DNA of 64,000 bases from Dermacentor variabilis (GCF_050947875.1 NW_027460335.1:8695928-8759927), one strand, 5' to 3'. Positions 20,346 through 33,454 are shown, counted from the stretch's first letter. Notes: a model not told the origin generated them from the letters alone. Numbers and translations: made by a program.

Positions 20346-21399
20346 AAGAATTGTTGGTCTACGCGTCTCGCCATAGACAGCTTCGCTGTAAAAACATTCG
20401 AGTGCCAAATCGAATACCGAGTATTCCGTATTTCTGGAAAAGTAAGATAAATTGGTTTACGGAGTCTGTTCAGCAGCAAAGGCTTCTTTTCTATATGTGA
20501 CGCAATGTAGGGTTTAGGGATACGAGTTCTACAGTCTGGCATCAGACAAAGAGCCGCGCTCTATAGCCTAGGGCACCGGCGTGTCTATGAAATGAATAGA
20601 TCGCCTAGGCTACCGGGGCGTCACACAAATGTTAAGTGCCCCCATGCCGTTGTCAGTACCGTCCTGATGAGAGGTGCCTGCTGGGGGGCGAGTGCGGAGG
20701 GACACAAGATTGGTGCTGAGGAATTACATATAAATTTATTTGCAGATAAAGGCATGCTCTTACCGGCACAAGTAGAGAGCAAAGTAAATAGTAACACCGT
20801 AGCCTCAGCTACATCGTTCCTACAGCCCTTCTGCATTCTGTCTGATCGCGTGTCTCCATTCTGGCACAGCATGCCTGTTAGCGCGCAAGATAGCTCCTGA
20901 AATCTCATTCGTATTCCCTAGAACACTTGCAGCGGACTGAGGCAAACCAATGGTGTCAGAATCGACGAATCCAGCAGTATTTCGCCTCCATGGAGGAGAA
21001 GGTTCGCACAAAGATTACGCGTTGTGCCTGAGATGATCACACAAAGGGGGAAGCAAGTGCACCAGTTGCATTGCTCCAGCAAAGACAAGGCAGAGGTGAG
21101 CGACATAATTTCACGCACTGGAAATACACTATCCAAAATTCCCAAGCACTCCTTCACTAGATGAATGTGTTGGCGGGAACGCAAACACGGTTGCGGCGAC
21201 AAATAGCACACACTTTAAACAGTATGCAGCCTCAGAAGACGGCTTCACATTGACGTCACGGGCAAGTAGCTTGGGTGGAACTAAAGCGCCTAAGGTGAAC
21301 TAAGGTGTGGTTTGGACACCCTAGGCAGAACAGGAAGGCGCTCCTTTTTTAAAAGTACCGACGATTGTCAGCATCTTAGTGTCAACGTTCACTTAGTGG
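20346..21399. other. No gene recognised
   Basis: Open stretches at 20592-20900 (+) and 20621-20908 (-) overlap on opposite strands without a domain. Nothing else is supported. Confidence 0.5.
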
Positions 21400-22920
21400 A
21401 ATTTCGATTGACGTAGATACCAGCATGACCCCTGTCTCCACGTAATGGTCCAACCACATTTGAACGTATGGTGGACTCACTCCTTCACGGTTTCAAATTG
21501 TCCTAATGCATATTTTGCCTGTACAACGTTATATTATTCTCCCCAACGGTCGCTAAGCATCTGGAGCGTCTCGGAGCAGTCCTGTACGTTTATCGTGGAG
21601 CCGATCTACAACTCAACAAAGCATCAAAGTGCCACTCTCGTCGTCGCCAGATTACCATGCTTGGACATCCCATTGATGTGAACGTTGTGCAACCGGACCC
21701 AGGCAAAATTCATGGTGTTACGCACTTCACTGTTCCGAAGTGTGTGAGGAAAGTGCGCAGCTCCATCGACTTTTTCTCGTACTTCCACCCCTTCGTCAAA
21801 ACTTTCGCAGTCATAGCAGACCCACTAACCGAGCTTTTGAAGAAAGACGCTCTTTGCAAGTGGTGCGCTAACGAGGCATCTGCAATGTTCTATTTCATTA
21901 ACCTTCTCACAAATAACACCACCTGTTCTGGCTCATTTTGATTGTTTTGCACCTACCTAAGTCTGTACTGATGCAGCGGCCATGGAATCGGCGCACTACA
22001 AGCAAAACGACAGCGGGACAACGACCGTGTTATTGTTTACACCAGCAGACTTCCCGCAGCCTCTGAGAGCAACTAGTTCATCACTGAGCATGAGTGTCTT
22101 GCGCTAGCTGGGGCGGTTGTGAAGTTCCACCGATTCACATATGGCCGAATATTTTCCCTCGACACACACCGACTTTCTCAAGGACCATCCAGCGATTCAC
22201 TGGTTGTGCTTACTGAAAGATCCTACAGGACTACTTGGTCGCAGGGCGTTACGCCTACAAGATTATTCTTATTCTATCATCTACAACCTGGCCATCTCCA
22301 CAAGGACGCCTAATACCTGTCTCACTATCCGGTCGACAAGCCTGACGACGCCTACTGCAGCACAGCCAACGGCATTTTCGCTCTGTCTACAATCTCTAAC
22401 AACGCCGAAGACCAGTACAGGGACCTATCGCTGCGAACACTCATCGATTATCTCCACTCATTACCTACCGATGCCTCTCATCGCCGATATGTCCTCCAGG
22501 ACGACATTATATGCCGAAGGAACTTGCTGCTTGTAGGTCTGATCTTCTTATCTTCCTCAAACTTCTACGACGAAATGTGCTTTTTGAGCTCCATGACGTA
22601 CCCATTCTGGGCACCATGAGTTATCTCGCACGTACAACCGCGTCGACGGCCACTTCTACAGCCCCGGTCTCGCTCGCTCCGTCCAATGCTATATTGCTGC
22701 GTGTGATTCCTGCCAGCATCGGAAATCATTTCAGGTATTACCTGGCGGTCATCTCCTGCCGATAACCGTCCCTGCGCAATCGTTCTTCCGTGTTGGATTA
22801 GATCCCTTTCCTACGTCATCTTCGTGGAACAAATAGGTAGCCGTTGTACCTATTTACGCCACTCGATACGCCATCACACTGGCTCTCCTAACCAGGTGCG
22901 CCACTGACGTAGCAGACTTT
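21400..22920 (+). pseudogene. Ty3/gypsy pol remnant: RT end, RNase H, integrase start
   Basis: In order: LQLNKASKCHSRR and GHPIDVN (end of RT); GVTHFTVPKCVRKVRSSIDFFSYF and LTELLKK (RT-RNase H connection); a decayed RNase H core near 21950-22100 with ITEHECLA; GLLGRRALRLQDYSY near 22225; and GHFYSPGLARSVQCYIAACDSCQHRK near 22650, the integrase zinc-binding domain. Frameshifts and stops interrupt it throughout. The RT tail resembles that of the element at 33640-36895, so both probably belong to one gypsy family. Gag, protease and the RT palm are missing, as is the integrase core. Confidence 0.75.
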
Positions 22921-23474
22921 GCCTGTCTATTTTGCCTGTCTTTCACGCCGCGTCGTAAAACCGCTGAAACTCAGCACATGAAAGTGACTTGTACGCATTA
23001 AGTATATACGCGTTAACTGTTTCATTTCCTGGAGAGAATGGTCGTTTTTATAGATCTCAGGAATAATCTTTTTTAGACTACAAATCATATTCCAATGCAC
23101 ATTGCAGCATAACAAATTGTATATAATGATGTGCTTTTTCTTTTCAAAAAACATACTTTGCAAAACAAAAACAACAGATATTTGTTAACTGAATTCTAGA
23201 AATTGCCATTTTTGTAGCAAGTTGATAAGTACAACAATATAAACATCATATCAACAGAAACCTTAATATGAAAGCAAATTCAGAATATATATTTTAAAGA
23301 TAAATAACCCAGGAATAGTGGCTGAAAAGAATTCGAGGGCACCTAAGCACTTATGAGTTGTGAGTACGAAGCAATTAATGTCCAACTGAAGGCCGCTAAG
23401 CGGCCCTTCGTGTTTTGCACTGCCAGTAATGCACCATAGAGGTACGTGCCGCTCGAGCCAACAAGAAGCAGCAG
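22921..23474. other. No gene recognised
   Basis: AT-rich in the first half. An open stretch on the minus strand at 23263-23682 runs through the hairpin element and is not a gene. Confidence 0.5.
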
Positions 23475-23644
23475 TAAGGGGAAACAGCGCGTGAGACGAG
23501 GCGAAAGAAACATCGATAACACATGCGCTGTGTTCTCGATGTGGTGTGTTGTCAGCGCATGTGTTGTCGATCTTTATTTTTCCTCGCCTTGCGCGCTGTT
23601 TCCCCTTCCAAATGGAACACCAACTATCCCAGCGTCGATGCCTT
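23475..23644 (-). mobile_element. Hairpin element D, about 170 bp
   Basis: The left arm starting AAGGGGAAACAGCGCG (23476) pairs with the right arm ending CGCTGTTTCCCCTT (23607). About 55 pairs close on a 22-nt loop (23531-23552), with roughly ten mismatches or G.T pairs. Reading the minus strand, an unpaired head with GGGATAGTTGG (23620-23630) precedes the hairpin. The flanks AGAAGCAGCAG (23465-23475) and AGGCACCAGCAG (about 23645-23656) are an imperfect direct repeat that may be the target duplication. The most diverged of the four copies. Confidence 0.7.
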
Positions 23645-25785
23645 AGGCACCAGCAGCCTGCGGGGCATATACCGCATGCCACCAGCGTCCTGGGTGACGA
23701 CAGACTGAAGAAGCAGCAGCGCGGTCACCTAGGCCGGCAGGCGCGCGCACCAGCTAAGGATAGCGGGGGCGAGAGATATGGACCGCGTGCCGGCTTCAGA
23801 GAGCGAGAGCGAGGATGATGTGGCGTCGCGATGTCCTCTACCTTCAAGCAACACATTGCACGCTACATGGAGCAGCAGGCGTTCCCTTTCGCCCACTAGC
23901 CCCCCTCGAGGGGCGCTGGCGACGTTGTCTTCCCAGCCAACGGATACTTAGGTGCTGTTTCGCTGCTACATACGCCGGCTTCTTTCGTTAAATGGTACAT
24001 TTGATGCTTTCGCATCAATACATCATGAGTACATCGCCGTTATTCCCATGCAAAAAAAAGGAAAAGAAACAAAAACAATGGAACTGCTTCATCGCTCGTG
24101 CCATGCGGTGAGGTAGTTGCTGGTTTTTGTGAAGCATACGTGCATTTCGCGCTCTTCCCACTACAAGCCTGTCTTTTACCCAACGTCGCGGTCCTCGTAG
24201 CACATTTCGAAGTTACGACTTTTTTGGCATCTTCTGACGATGGTCCGATCAGAAGTATAATGAACTTCACCGGTTCGTGAGGAGTCACCTCTTTCCAAGA
24301 GCGATCACTCTCAGTGTAGCTGGGAAACATCACAATTATGCCTCCAAGCATAATTGAATGTATTTTTACAGATAATGGTCTTCATTAAGTATGCCGTAAA
24401 GAGGAGCAAAAATAAATCTCGCCCCATTGTAAACTGCTTTGCACTAGCTGCTTCATACTGCAAGCCGAGATGGGCTCCGGGCGGCCTTCTTGGACTGAAC
24501 GAAAGTTTATTTTCTGCCGATGGCCGCACACCATGACCAAGCGAAGTATTCACGCTGAAGAATATAAGTATAGCTCTGAGGTCGTACAAGAAGATCGGCA
24601 AATAAGCGCACGAAGAAAGAGACCACTCAACACCGTAAACGAAACTCGCATATGAACAGCTGAGGATGTCATGGATTGGCTGAAAACATCGTCACTGTCA
24701 GGGTTTGAATCTGATTAGTCGTCATTTTCGGACTAGTAGCTCGAGTCCCGATCGATAAATTCAAGTGCGGGTGCAGCAGATTTCCGATCTGGCCGCTTTT
24801 CTCGCGGCGCAGCCACGAGCGACCGCACCATGGTAGCGACTTTCGATAAACGCGTAGTAAAATTTGGGATTTTGTAGAGAAGCAAATACCGAAACTTTTC
24901 GAGACTGGCTGAAAATGTCAGGTACACATGTGGAACATCCAGCTGACTTTCAGAAATGCACTTTGGTGGAATAAAACTACTAGTACTCCGAACAAAAGCT
25001 CGCTAACGTCATTTTCAGGTGGGTATCGATGCTCAGCTTTGTAAGAAGGCAAATCCTACGATAAAAAATTAATTCTTGACTTGCTGGGAGTCTCTTGATA
25101 AAAAAAAATATGTTACTGCACCGTAATCAAGAGTGCCATGCTTTTTATCTTGAGTGCGGCAGAGAATGAAAGCCACGCTCCTTTTCGCTGCAATACACAC
25201 GCATTAGTTCACAAAAAGGACTGTCAAAATTCACTACGTCTCAGGAGCCGTACTTATTTAAACTGATCCTAAATGTCCAATGTTTCGGCTAAATCCTGGA
25301 TGACGCTCAGTGCATTAGAAACGGCTCCACCATCTCAAAACAGCCCATTTAATGCATTGATCACCGGTGATCGATCTGAATTGGCGTGGTAACTAAAACA
25401 GTAATATGCAGAACGAAAATGAATATTTTTCGGAATAGCCCAAATCTACCCATTCTGTAAAAATATGAAATGACAACCCGCGGATCTCTCTCGCATTAGA
25501 TACTCATAGTTGACAAGAAAAATGAATTTATTTGCATATGATAAACATTTTTTACATAACAGTATAACGTGCTCGAACCCTTTCGGCCACGTATGCGGCC
25601 TCGCTCTGCCAACTTTTCTTCACTGAGGATCCGTTAGCGGCATTTTTTTTACCTTCCGTCGCACGCCACCGCGATTTTCGACCAGCCACCACAAGCTAAG
25701 CGAGCGAAAGCAGACCATTCGCAAACGTACGCGCCGCCCTCCTCAACCGGTTATCTATTTTCACTGCACTAGCTCGGACCCACCA
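23645..25785. other. No gene recognised
   Basis: About 2.1 kb of mixed composition. I see no domain, SINE promoter, long inverted repeat or exon with good splice sites. An ORF at 24040-24351 (-) ends in a Phe-rich run caused by an A-rich patch. Confidence 0.45.
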
Positions 25786-25789
25786 TAGG

Positions 25790-26860
25790 TAGATACATAG
25801 ATAGATTTTTATTTATCTCAAAACAAAGTACCGAAATGAGAGAGGACGGAAGGGAAAAAGCTGCCGAATGCAGCTTGAGGACCCCCTACGCCCTACAGAG
25901 CAGAAGTGCAGTGAAGAACAAAGGCAATGCGACAGTTTGCAAAGTATACACAGAAACAGAATTCGAAATCACAATACCCGTAATCTATTACATTGTCATG
26001 ATTTTACACAATTAACGCGATTACACAATTTCTTCGCCAATTCCCATTACACAATTCTAATGCCAACATAGACAAAGATACAGATAAATAGAATTCATTC
26101 AAGTCCCCTACAATGTATTGTCATACAGTTACACAGGTGAGCTATTCGTTCGAAGGCTCGAAAAGATTTATCAATTCCATGAGAGTTTGTGTAAAAAGCA
26201 ACCTAAGATAAAAACGATTATCTTCTAGAACATTTAGGTACCTAGGCAGATTGTACGATAAAGATTGTGTGCGGTATTTCGTGCGACTTAATGGTAGGGT
26301 CCATGATATAGAGCGACGTACATCATATATAGGTTCCTGACCTACTAGCTGAAACGTTGTTAGCATAAAGTTATTGTTCGTTGCTACAGCAGTTTTGTAA
26401 ATGCAAAGCAATTTGAACACATAAAAGGCAGTTATTCTGAAAATATTGAACTGCCTGAAATATTCTCTGGTGTGAGCATTCCGCGGTATATTAGCTATCA
26501 GTCTTATCGCACGCTTTTGTGCAATAAGAAGGCGCTGTTTATTGTGTTCTGTCGTCGTACCCCAAACTGTGTGGCAATAAGTAATCACTGGCGCTATATA
26601 TGAATTACAAATGAGGAGTTTAACCTGTGTGGGAAGCGTTAACATGTGTTTACATAAAACGCCATTTTACCTGCTCATTTTAGCACGAATATTTTATATT
26701 TGTAAGTCCCAATTGGGAGTGTCTCAGAGAATATAACGCCAAGAGATTTTATACTGGATACAATATCAATATTGTCATTACCTAATAATAGTTCGATATT
26801 ATTAATATAGTTCGCATCTCCACTGCTGCATGCTGCCTGCATCTTCTCAGCCAATTAGAT
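25790..26860 (-). mobile_element. LINE 3' portion: ORF2 C-terminus and 3' UTR (CR1/L2/Jockey-like)
   Basis: The minus-strand ORF 26645-26142 encodes LLICNSYIAPVITYCHTVWG and LLIAQKRAIRLIANIPRNAH, the conserved post-palm region of LINE reverse transcriptases. A decayed upstream part extends to about 26860. The 3' UTR runs to about 25790, with AATAAA on the minus strand near 25815 and a terminal (CTAT/GATA) microsatellite tail, as is usual for this LINE type. No RNase H domain. 5'-truncated and inactive. Confidence 0.8.
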
Positions 26861-27209
26861 AAGAAAAACGAGTGAAGGTCGGCAAGGCTATTCGCTTCGA
26901 AAGCAAACAAAAGTGTCCTCCTATACACGAGGAAAACGTTCGATTGGACTGCTCAAACAACGCTACGGGTCACTTCCCAATGGTTGCGAATGTGGTGATG
27001 TATATTCACATCAGGCATTTGGGATAAGCGCAGATTGAAATAGTTTTACATTATAGGGCACCAGGCTATTGACGAAGATGTGTTGAGAGACCGGGTTGTG
27101 GCCGGTGAATCAGTACCGTGTTCATTACTCTGCACAAAGCCGCGCACGCTCTTCCACGCGTGCTGTGCCTAACTCGACCTTTTCATCACCGCTGGAGCTG
27201 TGGCGCTAC
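26861..27209. other. No gene recognised
   Basis: Nothing beyond unremarkable AT-rich sequence. Confidence 0.5.
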
Positions 27210-27790
27210 GCATTAGATACATTTAGCAAAGCGTAGCTTATGCTCCGCTGCACTCAGATTTCTCTCGGCGAGATGGCTGCAGAGAAGTGCATTGCCATCG
27301 TTTTTAGAGCGCAGATCATACGTGCCCGTTCCTAAGGCAACTGTCTGCGTCGGCGTTGTCCCTCGTAACCGAGCGAACGAGCACAGTGAAGGATGAAGCC
27401 AAACGCAGAGGGAAGCGGGAGGTGAAAGATAGCGACAGCGAAGAGAGCGCGAAGAGGAAATTCGAGGATGAGGGTTCAATGAAACAATGAGGTGGTAAGC
27501 TCAGAAGGCGGGCGTGGCGAAAGCGTGAGAAGAAAAGCAGAGTGCCGCGCAAGAAGGGCTTTGCGGTGATGATGGCTACGAGATGGCACCAGAGTAGGGT
27601 GCGTTGTTTCTATGGCAACAAAACGCTGCATGAGCGGAGGTCCGCCTGTGGCGGCTGCTGTAAATCCAGATCACACGTCACCCACGCACTTATTTTCGTG
27701 ATCTCCCGATTAGCGAAGCGTCAGTGAATTCTATCCAGAAGCGCGTCTCCCGGAGATGCAAGCGACGCGTGGTCAGATTCAGTGCAAAAC
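27210..27790 (+). repeat. LTR-like dispersed repeat, copy 1 (copy 2 at 37490)
   Basis: Shares with 37490-37830 the series GCCCGTTCCT, GTAACC(G/A)AGCGA, CGAGCACAG, GGATGAARCC-type, AGCGGGAG(G/A)TGAAAGA, AGAGCGCGAAGAGGAAA, ATGAGGTGG and GCAGAGTGYCGC in the same order. The downstream promoter-like part of copy 2 is not preserved here. Purine-rich; not coding. Confidence 0.6.
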
Positions 27791-28083
27791 GTCGAAAGCG
27801 CAAGTGAATGCACATTTTCGCTCCAGTTAATCAGCTTTGTAATGGAGAGAGTGCAACATTCTATATTCCGCTGCCGGCATGAACGTTGTGCGCCCGCGCA
27901 CTGCCGTTCCAGCTGGGCAGCTGCGTGGAAATACTTAGGACGCACTAGTCTAAGCATAGTGGACCATAACATCTCTGCTAGAACTTCCTACTCAAGCCTT
28001 ATACCCACTGGGTCCCAGTGGTACACGCATTCTGAGGGATTGGCCAAATATGGACCCATAACCACTGGCACAGTGTCTGCAAT

Positions 28084-28377
<294 letters not shown>

Positions 28378-28415
28378 GTTAGCTCCCTCGCGGAAAAGGA
28401 AGCCGTCCCGTCGAC

Positions 28416-29254
28416 CTATGGGTAGGATAACACAGACGAGTCACAGTACGGCTTTTGACGCTGGACATGCACAATTTCACGTCCTCGACGGCGACGTTCC
28501 AAAGGTAGCTCGAGGGGTTCCACGATATACTTGACTAGAGACGTTTGGTTTATCACGCAGTATGGGCCATGGTACTTCGACGCGTGTTTCGGTGACAGTC
28601 CAGGGGTAGGGGCTGGAACCCAAAGCCACACCAGTGAGCCAGGAGCATAGGATACAGAGGCATGGGAAGTTTCTCGATGGTGCTTCTGGCGTTGCTGGTC
28701 TTCTGCCGTAAATGTACGGGATAGCTTGCGACACTGTTCTGCGTGTGCAGCAGCTCCGGATACGGTAGTGGTTTCCGTGGTGTCAGGGCGGTACGGAAGG
28801 ATAGTATCCATTGTGGAAGGTTCGCGTCAGTACAGGAGATAGAAGGGCGAAAATCCTGTGGTAGTCTGCCTGGCAGTAATATAAGCGTTGGCCAGAAATG
28901 TAGAACATGGTCCCATTTGCTTTGATCCGTTGCAACGTACATGGCCAGCATGTCACCAAGAGTGTGATTAAAGCGCTCGGTCATGCCATTAGTCTGCGGA
29001 GGATATGCAGTTGTGGTGCGATGAATGATGCAGTATTCTTTGAGGCGAGCCTCGATGACGTCAGAGAGCAAGACGCGGCCTCTGTCACTAAGTAATTGCC
29101 TGGGAGCTCCGTGGCGAAGGATGATGTGGCGTAGGAGAAACCAGGCGACGTAACGCGCAGAAGCGCTGGACAAATGGGAAGTTTCCGCATAGCGCGTAAG
29201 ATGTTCGACGGCCACGATTACCCAGCCATTGCCGTCTGATGTGGTCGGCGGAGG
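28416..29254 (-). pseudogene. Integrase core and C-terminus (minus-strand gypsy element)
   Basis: The catalytic core reads LTRYAETSHL, LLSDRGRVLLSD (second Asp) and AYPPQTNGMTERFNHTLG (catalytic Glu). At the position of the first catalytic Asp the frame has VAIEIY followed by a stop, so Asp appears as Glu and the frame is cut. The C-terminal part, YAPGSLVWLWVPAPTPG and SKYHGPYCVI, is a GPY-type module. A frameshift near 28800 separates the two. It would insert the cDNA; it is inactive here. Confidence 0.85.
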
Positions 29255-30290
29255 TCAATAAATTTCGATGGCTACTCGATCAAAAGCACGTGCTGGGCAA
29301 GGAAACGGCTGCAATGGGACTGTTGAACGACGAGGGGTACCTTTGCGACGTTGGCAAACGAGGCAGGAGCGGACATAATGGCGGATGAATCGATACATTC
29401 CCCGCCAGTAGTAACGAAGGCGTAGACGCGCGTACGTCTTTAGTACACCTGCATGCGCGCACTGGGGGTCGTCGCGGAATGCTGCACAAATATGCGAACG
29501 CAGATTCCGAGGGATGACAAGCAACCATTTGCGGCCATCCAGGAGGTAGTTACGACGGTACAAGAGCCCGTCGCGGATGGAAACGTGATGTGCTTGGCGA
29601 CGTAATGCGCGATTAGTAGTGGGTGTCGATGGGGTGGACAAGAAATTCAGCATGGACACGATCCATGGGTCTTTCTTCTGCGCCAGAAGAATGTCCGTGG
29701 CAGCAAGGGAAGGCTCGGACAATGAGGCCTTCGGGGAGCTAACCTCACCTGTTTGTGGCGAACGAGACAAGGCATCCGCATCCGAGTGTTTTCGGCCAGA
29801 ACGGTACAGCACTCGGATGTCGTACTCCTGCAGTCGAAGGGCCCATCGAGCAAGACGACCGGATCGTTCTTTTAGGGACGACAGCAAGCACAGCGAGGGG
29901 TGATCAGTTATCACGTCAAATGGGCGTCTATAGAGATCCGGAGGGAATTTGGTTACGGCCGCAATTATAGCCAGGCATTCTTTTTCTGTTACCGAATAGT
30001 TTGATTCGGGTTTAGTGGGTGCACGACTGGCAAAGGCGACGACATACTCATCGAAGCCAACCTTTCTCTGAGCGAGAACGGCACCAAGGCCGACGCCACT
30101 GGCATCCGTGTGTATTTCAGTTGGAGCGCTTGGGTCTAAATGGCGCAGGATTGGTGGTGACGTCAAGAGACGACGCAGCTTTCTGAATGCGGCATCACGA
30201 CCCGGTGACCAGGTCGAAAGGTTGTGGCCACCACTAAGAAGCTGCAGTAAAGGTGCTAAATGGTGGCAAAGTTGCGGATGAAACGGCGGA
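29255..30290 (-). pseudogene. RNase H and integrase zinc domain (minus-strand gypsy element)
   Basis: One open frame. The RNase H region has [15 protein letters not shown] (catalytic Asp), [10 protein letters not shown] (Glu), VITDHPSLC (Asp-His) and [12 protein letters not shown] (last Asp). Next comes the integrase H2C2 finger with [11 protein letters not shown] and [11 protein letters not shown]-side sequence joins through a frameshift near 30260-30290. All RNase H catalytic residues are kept, so decay is recent. Confidence 0.87.
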
Positions 30291-31245
30291 AGTATAACGC
30301 TAACCCAATGAAGCTGCGCAGTTCTTTGAAGGTCGTTGGTAGCGGAAACTGGGAAACAGCTTGTAGTTTTGCCGGACCAGACAGTACCGCTTCTTTCGAC
30401 ACAATATGGCCGAGGATGACCAGGTGCCGGGCAGTTACGCGACACTTCTTGAAGTTAAGCTGGGGGCCAGCATCGGCGATGCACTTGAGGACGCGTTCAT
30501 GTCGAAGTAAATGGGAAGGAAAGTCTGGTGAAAAGATGACGATGTCGTCCATATAACACTGGCATATCTGCGATTGGAGGCCACGCAAGATGTTGTCCTA
30601 CAGTTTTTCAAATGTGGCAGACGCGTTACACAGGCCAAATGGCATCGCGGTGAATTCAAATAAACCGTCAGGTGTGATGAAGGCCGTTCTTGGACGGTAT
30701 GACTCGGCCACTGGCAGTTGCCAGTTCCCGGATCGTACGTCTAGAGATGAGAAGAATTCGGCGCCTTGGAGGCATTCTAGTGCGTCGTCAATACGGGGTA
30801 GTGGATAAACATCCTTGCGGGTGATCTTATTGAGTCGCCGGTAGTCCACGCAAAAGCGAATTGTGCCATATTTCTTTTTGACCGGCACTACGGGAGAAGC
30901 CCAGGGACTGTGCGAAGGTTGTATGACGCCGCGTAGGAGCATGTCTCCAACTTGCTCAGCGCTGACGCTACGCTCAATGGCGGATACACGATACAGCCTG
31001 TGGCGTAAAGGCGCATGGTTGCCGGCGTCGATGTGGAGGACGACAGTGGAAGTACGGCCTAAGCGAGATTGTTGTAGGTGGAATGACGTGCGAAAGCGCT
31101 CAAGGAGATCGACGATCTGGGCGTCCTGACTTGGAGCGAGGTTGGGATCAATACACCGGGAAAATGGTTGGTCACACGGCGGCGTGTGAGGAGAAACTTG
31201 AAGGGCCAGATCGTCAACCGGAGGAGAAGCCGAGTCGTCAGGCAC
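30256..31245 (-). pseudogene. Reverse transcriptase (minus-strand gypsy element)
   Basis: The RT motifs are in order: PLRHRLYRVS, VIQPSHSPWASPVVPVKKK, IRFCVDYRRLNKITRKD, FFSSLDVRSGNWQLPV (first catalytic Asp), AFITPDGLFEFTAMPFGLCNA, and after one in-frame TAG at 30598-30600 the box CYMDDIVIFS. Then come NFKKCRV, LGHIVS and [16 protein letters not shown]. Apart from that stop codon and one downstream shift the domain is complete, with both catalytic motifs present. Residues around YMDD are Cys-Tyr-Met where gypsy usually has Tyr-Leu. Confidence 0.9.
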
Positions 31246-31860
31246 TCCGTAAAGGAAGCTTGTTTCAATTTCGTCAGCATAACCAAGACACTCATCGCGA
31301 AGCAGGCGAGCAGGGCAAGTAAATAGGCTCTATACATAAAGTGCGCTGGAACCTTGACGAATCGCGAGAAGGGCAAAGGAAGCAAGAAGGGATGACGGCG
31401 AGCAACAAGCTTAGACGGTGTGAAAAGAACTGTGGAGTCGGAAGACACAACGAAGGAAACGGGCACAAGTGCGGCAGAGTATAGAGGAATCTCGATGTCG
31501 GACGTGATGAGCACACGACCGGAAGCGTCATCATTATCTTCAAAAACGGTGTGGCCGAATGGCGACAGCGCGAGTTCAGCACGGGCACAATCTATAACGG
31601 CATGATTAGGGGACAGAAAGTCCCATCCTAAAATCATGGCATGGGACCAGTGAGGAAGAACAACGAACTCAACGTGGTATAAAGTGCCGCTTATAACACG
31701 CACGGTACACTTCCCGAAGTGTTCAATCGGCACTGAACTTGCTGTACGTAATGAAATGGCAGAATATGGCGTCGCGACTTCTGTAAGGTTAAGACGAAGC
31801 TGGTCCGAAATCACTGATATTGCTGCTCCCGTGTCTACAAGCGAATGAGCGGCAAAGTCT
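31059..31860 (-). pseudogene. Aspartic protease and linker (minus-strand gypsy element)
   Basis: LVDTGAAISVIS, with the catalytic DTGA encoded at 31835-31824, is followed by the flap region and MILGWDFL, the ILG motif of retrotransposon proteases. A linker with no domain leads to RT and overlaps it in another frame (31059-31245), so one frameshift is needed. Processes Gag-Pol in the particle. No stop within the protease core itself. Confidence 0.85.
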
Positions 31861-33282
31861 TCTGCATAAACTTCAAGGACGTTCGCAGGAAATAAATGAG
31901 GTCTTGAGGAGTTCGTTGAGATCGCAGTTCTTGCCTCCGGAACTGCGGTCCTTAGTTTTCATCTCGGATAGCTTCAGAGTGACGGATAAGCGGCGAAAGA
32001 GAATGCCGATGGGGAGACTGAGATCGGCGGGTATTGAAGGTTCGGCAAGCAGGAGGCGAGGCTTCGAAGTACTAAGCGGCAGAAGTGGAACGGGTCGGAG
32101 AGACGAAACCGTTGCCTTGTGCCCTCAGAGAATCCGAAGGATACCATCCGCGCCGGCGGCAAAGCCGTGCTACATGTCCAGGAAGGCCGCACGAATAACA
32201 GATAGGCCGGTTGTCAAGGTTGCGCCATGTATTGAGAACAGCGGGTGGAGACTGATGGAAACATTGGCGAGGTGGTTGCATGGGCTGCTGTGGCGGCCAG
32301 TAGCTGCTTGTACGTGCACATGTTGCCGCCGCTTGCGGAAGTGAGGGAAAGGCGCTGGTAAGTCTGGGTTGAATAGCTGCAGACGGAGGCCTTGGATTCG
32401 CGACAACGGCACCGCACGTAAGTGGAACAGGCGGTTGATCAGCAAGTGTTACGGCGTTAGCGACTTGTTGTTGTATCACCTGACGGAGATCGGTAGACAA
32501 GGGCGACTCTTACGCTGGACTGACTGACAGAAGAGCCACTTCTCGTACAAATTGCTTGATTTGGTCGAACGTTGCTGAACTACAAGGAGTAGCACTGACA
32601 CCATCACTCAGAGCTGAAGGCGCGACGTCCGGAGCGAGAGCGCGGCGCGTAGAAAGCCTTTGTTTGCGCAGCTCCTCATAGCTCTGGCAAAGCGTTGTGA
32701 GGTCGTTGACCGTCTGAGTAGTCTTTTCCAAGAGCATTTGGAAGGCGTCATCTTCTATGCCTTTCAAGACGTTGTTGAGCTTGTCATCTTCGGTCATATC
32801 TGGGTTGATACGCCGGCAAATGTCAACTACATGCTCAATATAGCTCGTAAATGTTTCGCCCTTTTGTTGGGCACGATAGCGAAGCTGTTGTTCAGCCCGA
32901 AGTTTCCGCACACCAGGGTGACCGAAGAGTTCATGAAGTCTCGTTCTGAATGCTGTCCAGCAGGAAAAGTCAGCCTCATGTTTGCGGAACCAAAGATGGG
33001 CGACTCCGGAAAGGTATAATGGTACGTAACCAAGCTTGAAAGCTTCAGTCTATTTGTTGTGGGCACTCACTCGGTTGTACGATGACAGCCAGTTCTCTAC
33101 GTCATGATCGTCAGTGCATTGAATATGGGAGGATCCCGTTGGCGTGGCGCACCAGGACAGACTACCGGAGGTGGTGCCTGGGGTGGATCGGTAGGACTAG
33201 TTTCCTGAGGCATGGGAGATGCAACAGGGACCGTCCGGCTTCGGAGTTCCATGTTTGCAAAAGGTCCAGCACCTTCCACCAA
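31861..33282 (-). pseudogene. gag (minus-strand gypsy element)
   Basis: Gag begins with [15 protein letters not shown] at 33251, shortly after the 5' LTR. Pieces at 32911-32510 contain RYRAQQKGETFTSYIEHVVD and INPDMTEDDKLNNVLKGI, the capsid-like part. The zinc knuckle CYSCGLPGHVARLC (CX2CX4HX4C) lies near 32200-32160. Frameshifts near 33050 and 32510 interrupt the frame. Gag packages the element RNA. Confidence 0.8.
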
Positions 33283-33283
33283 A

Positions 33284-33344
33284 TGTTGTGAAACACTCTG
33301 GGCAGTAGGCGTTAGCGGCTAGAACGATAGAGCAGCGAGAGGTA
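33284..33344 (-). mobile_element. 5' LTR remnant of the minus-strand gypsy element
   Basis: About 60 bp match the inner 60 bp of the 3' LTR (28222-28281), ending in CACAACA at 33284. A TGGTGGAAGGTGC stretch two bases inside is a candidate tRNA primer binding site. The rest of the LTR has been replaced by AT repeat. Confidence 0.65.
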
Positions 33345-33345
33345 G

Positions 33346-33435
<90 letters not shown>

Positions 33436-33454
33436 CATATATATATATATTGCT
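33345..33454. repeat. (AT)n microsatellite between two back-to-back gypsy elements
   Basis: About 55 AT units with a self-complementary ATGTATATATATACAT segment near 33421-33440. Directly continues the truncated LTR. Confidence 0.95.
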
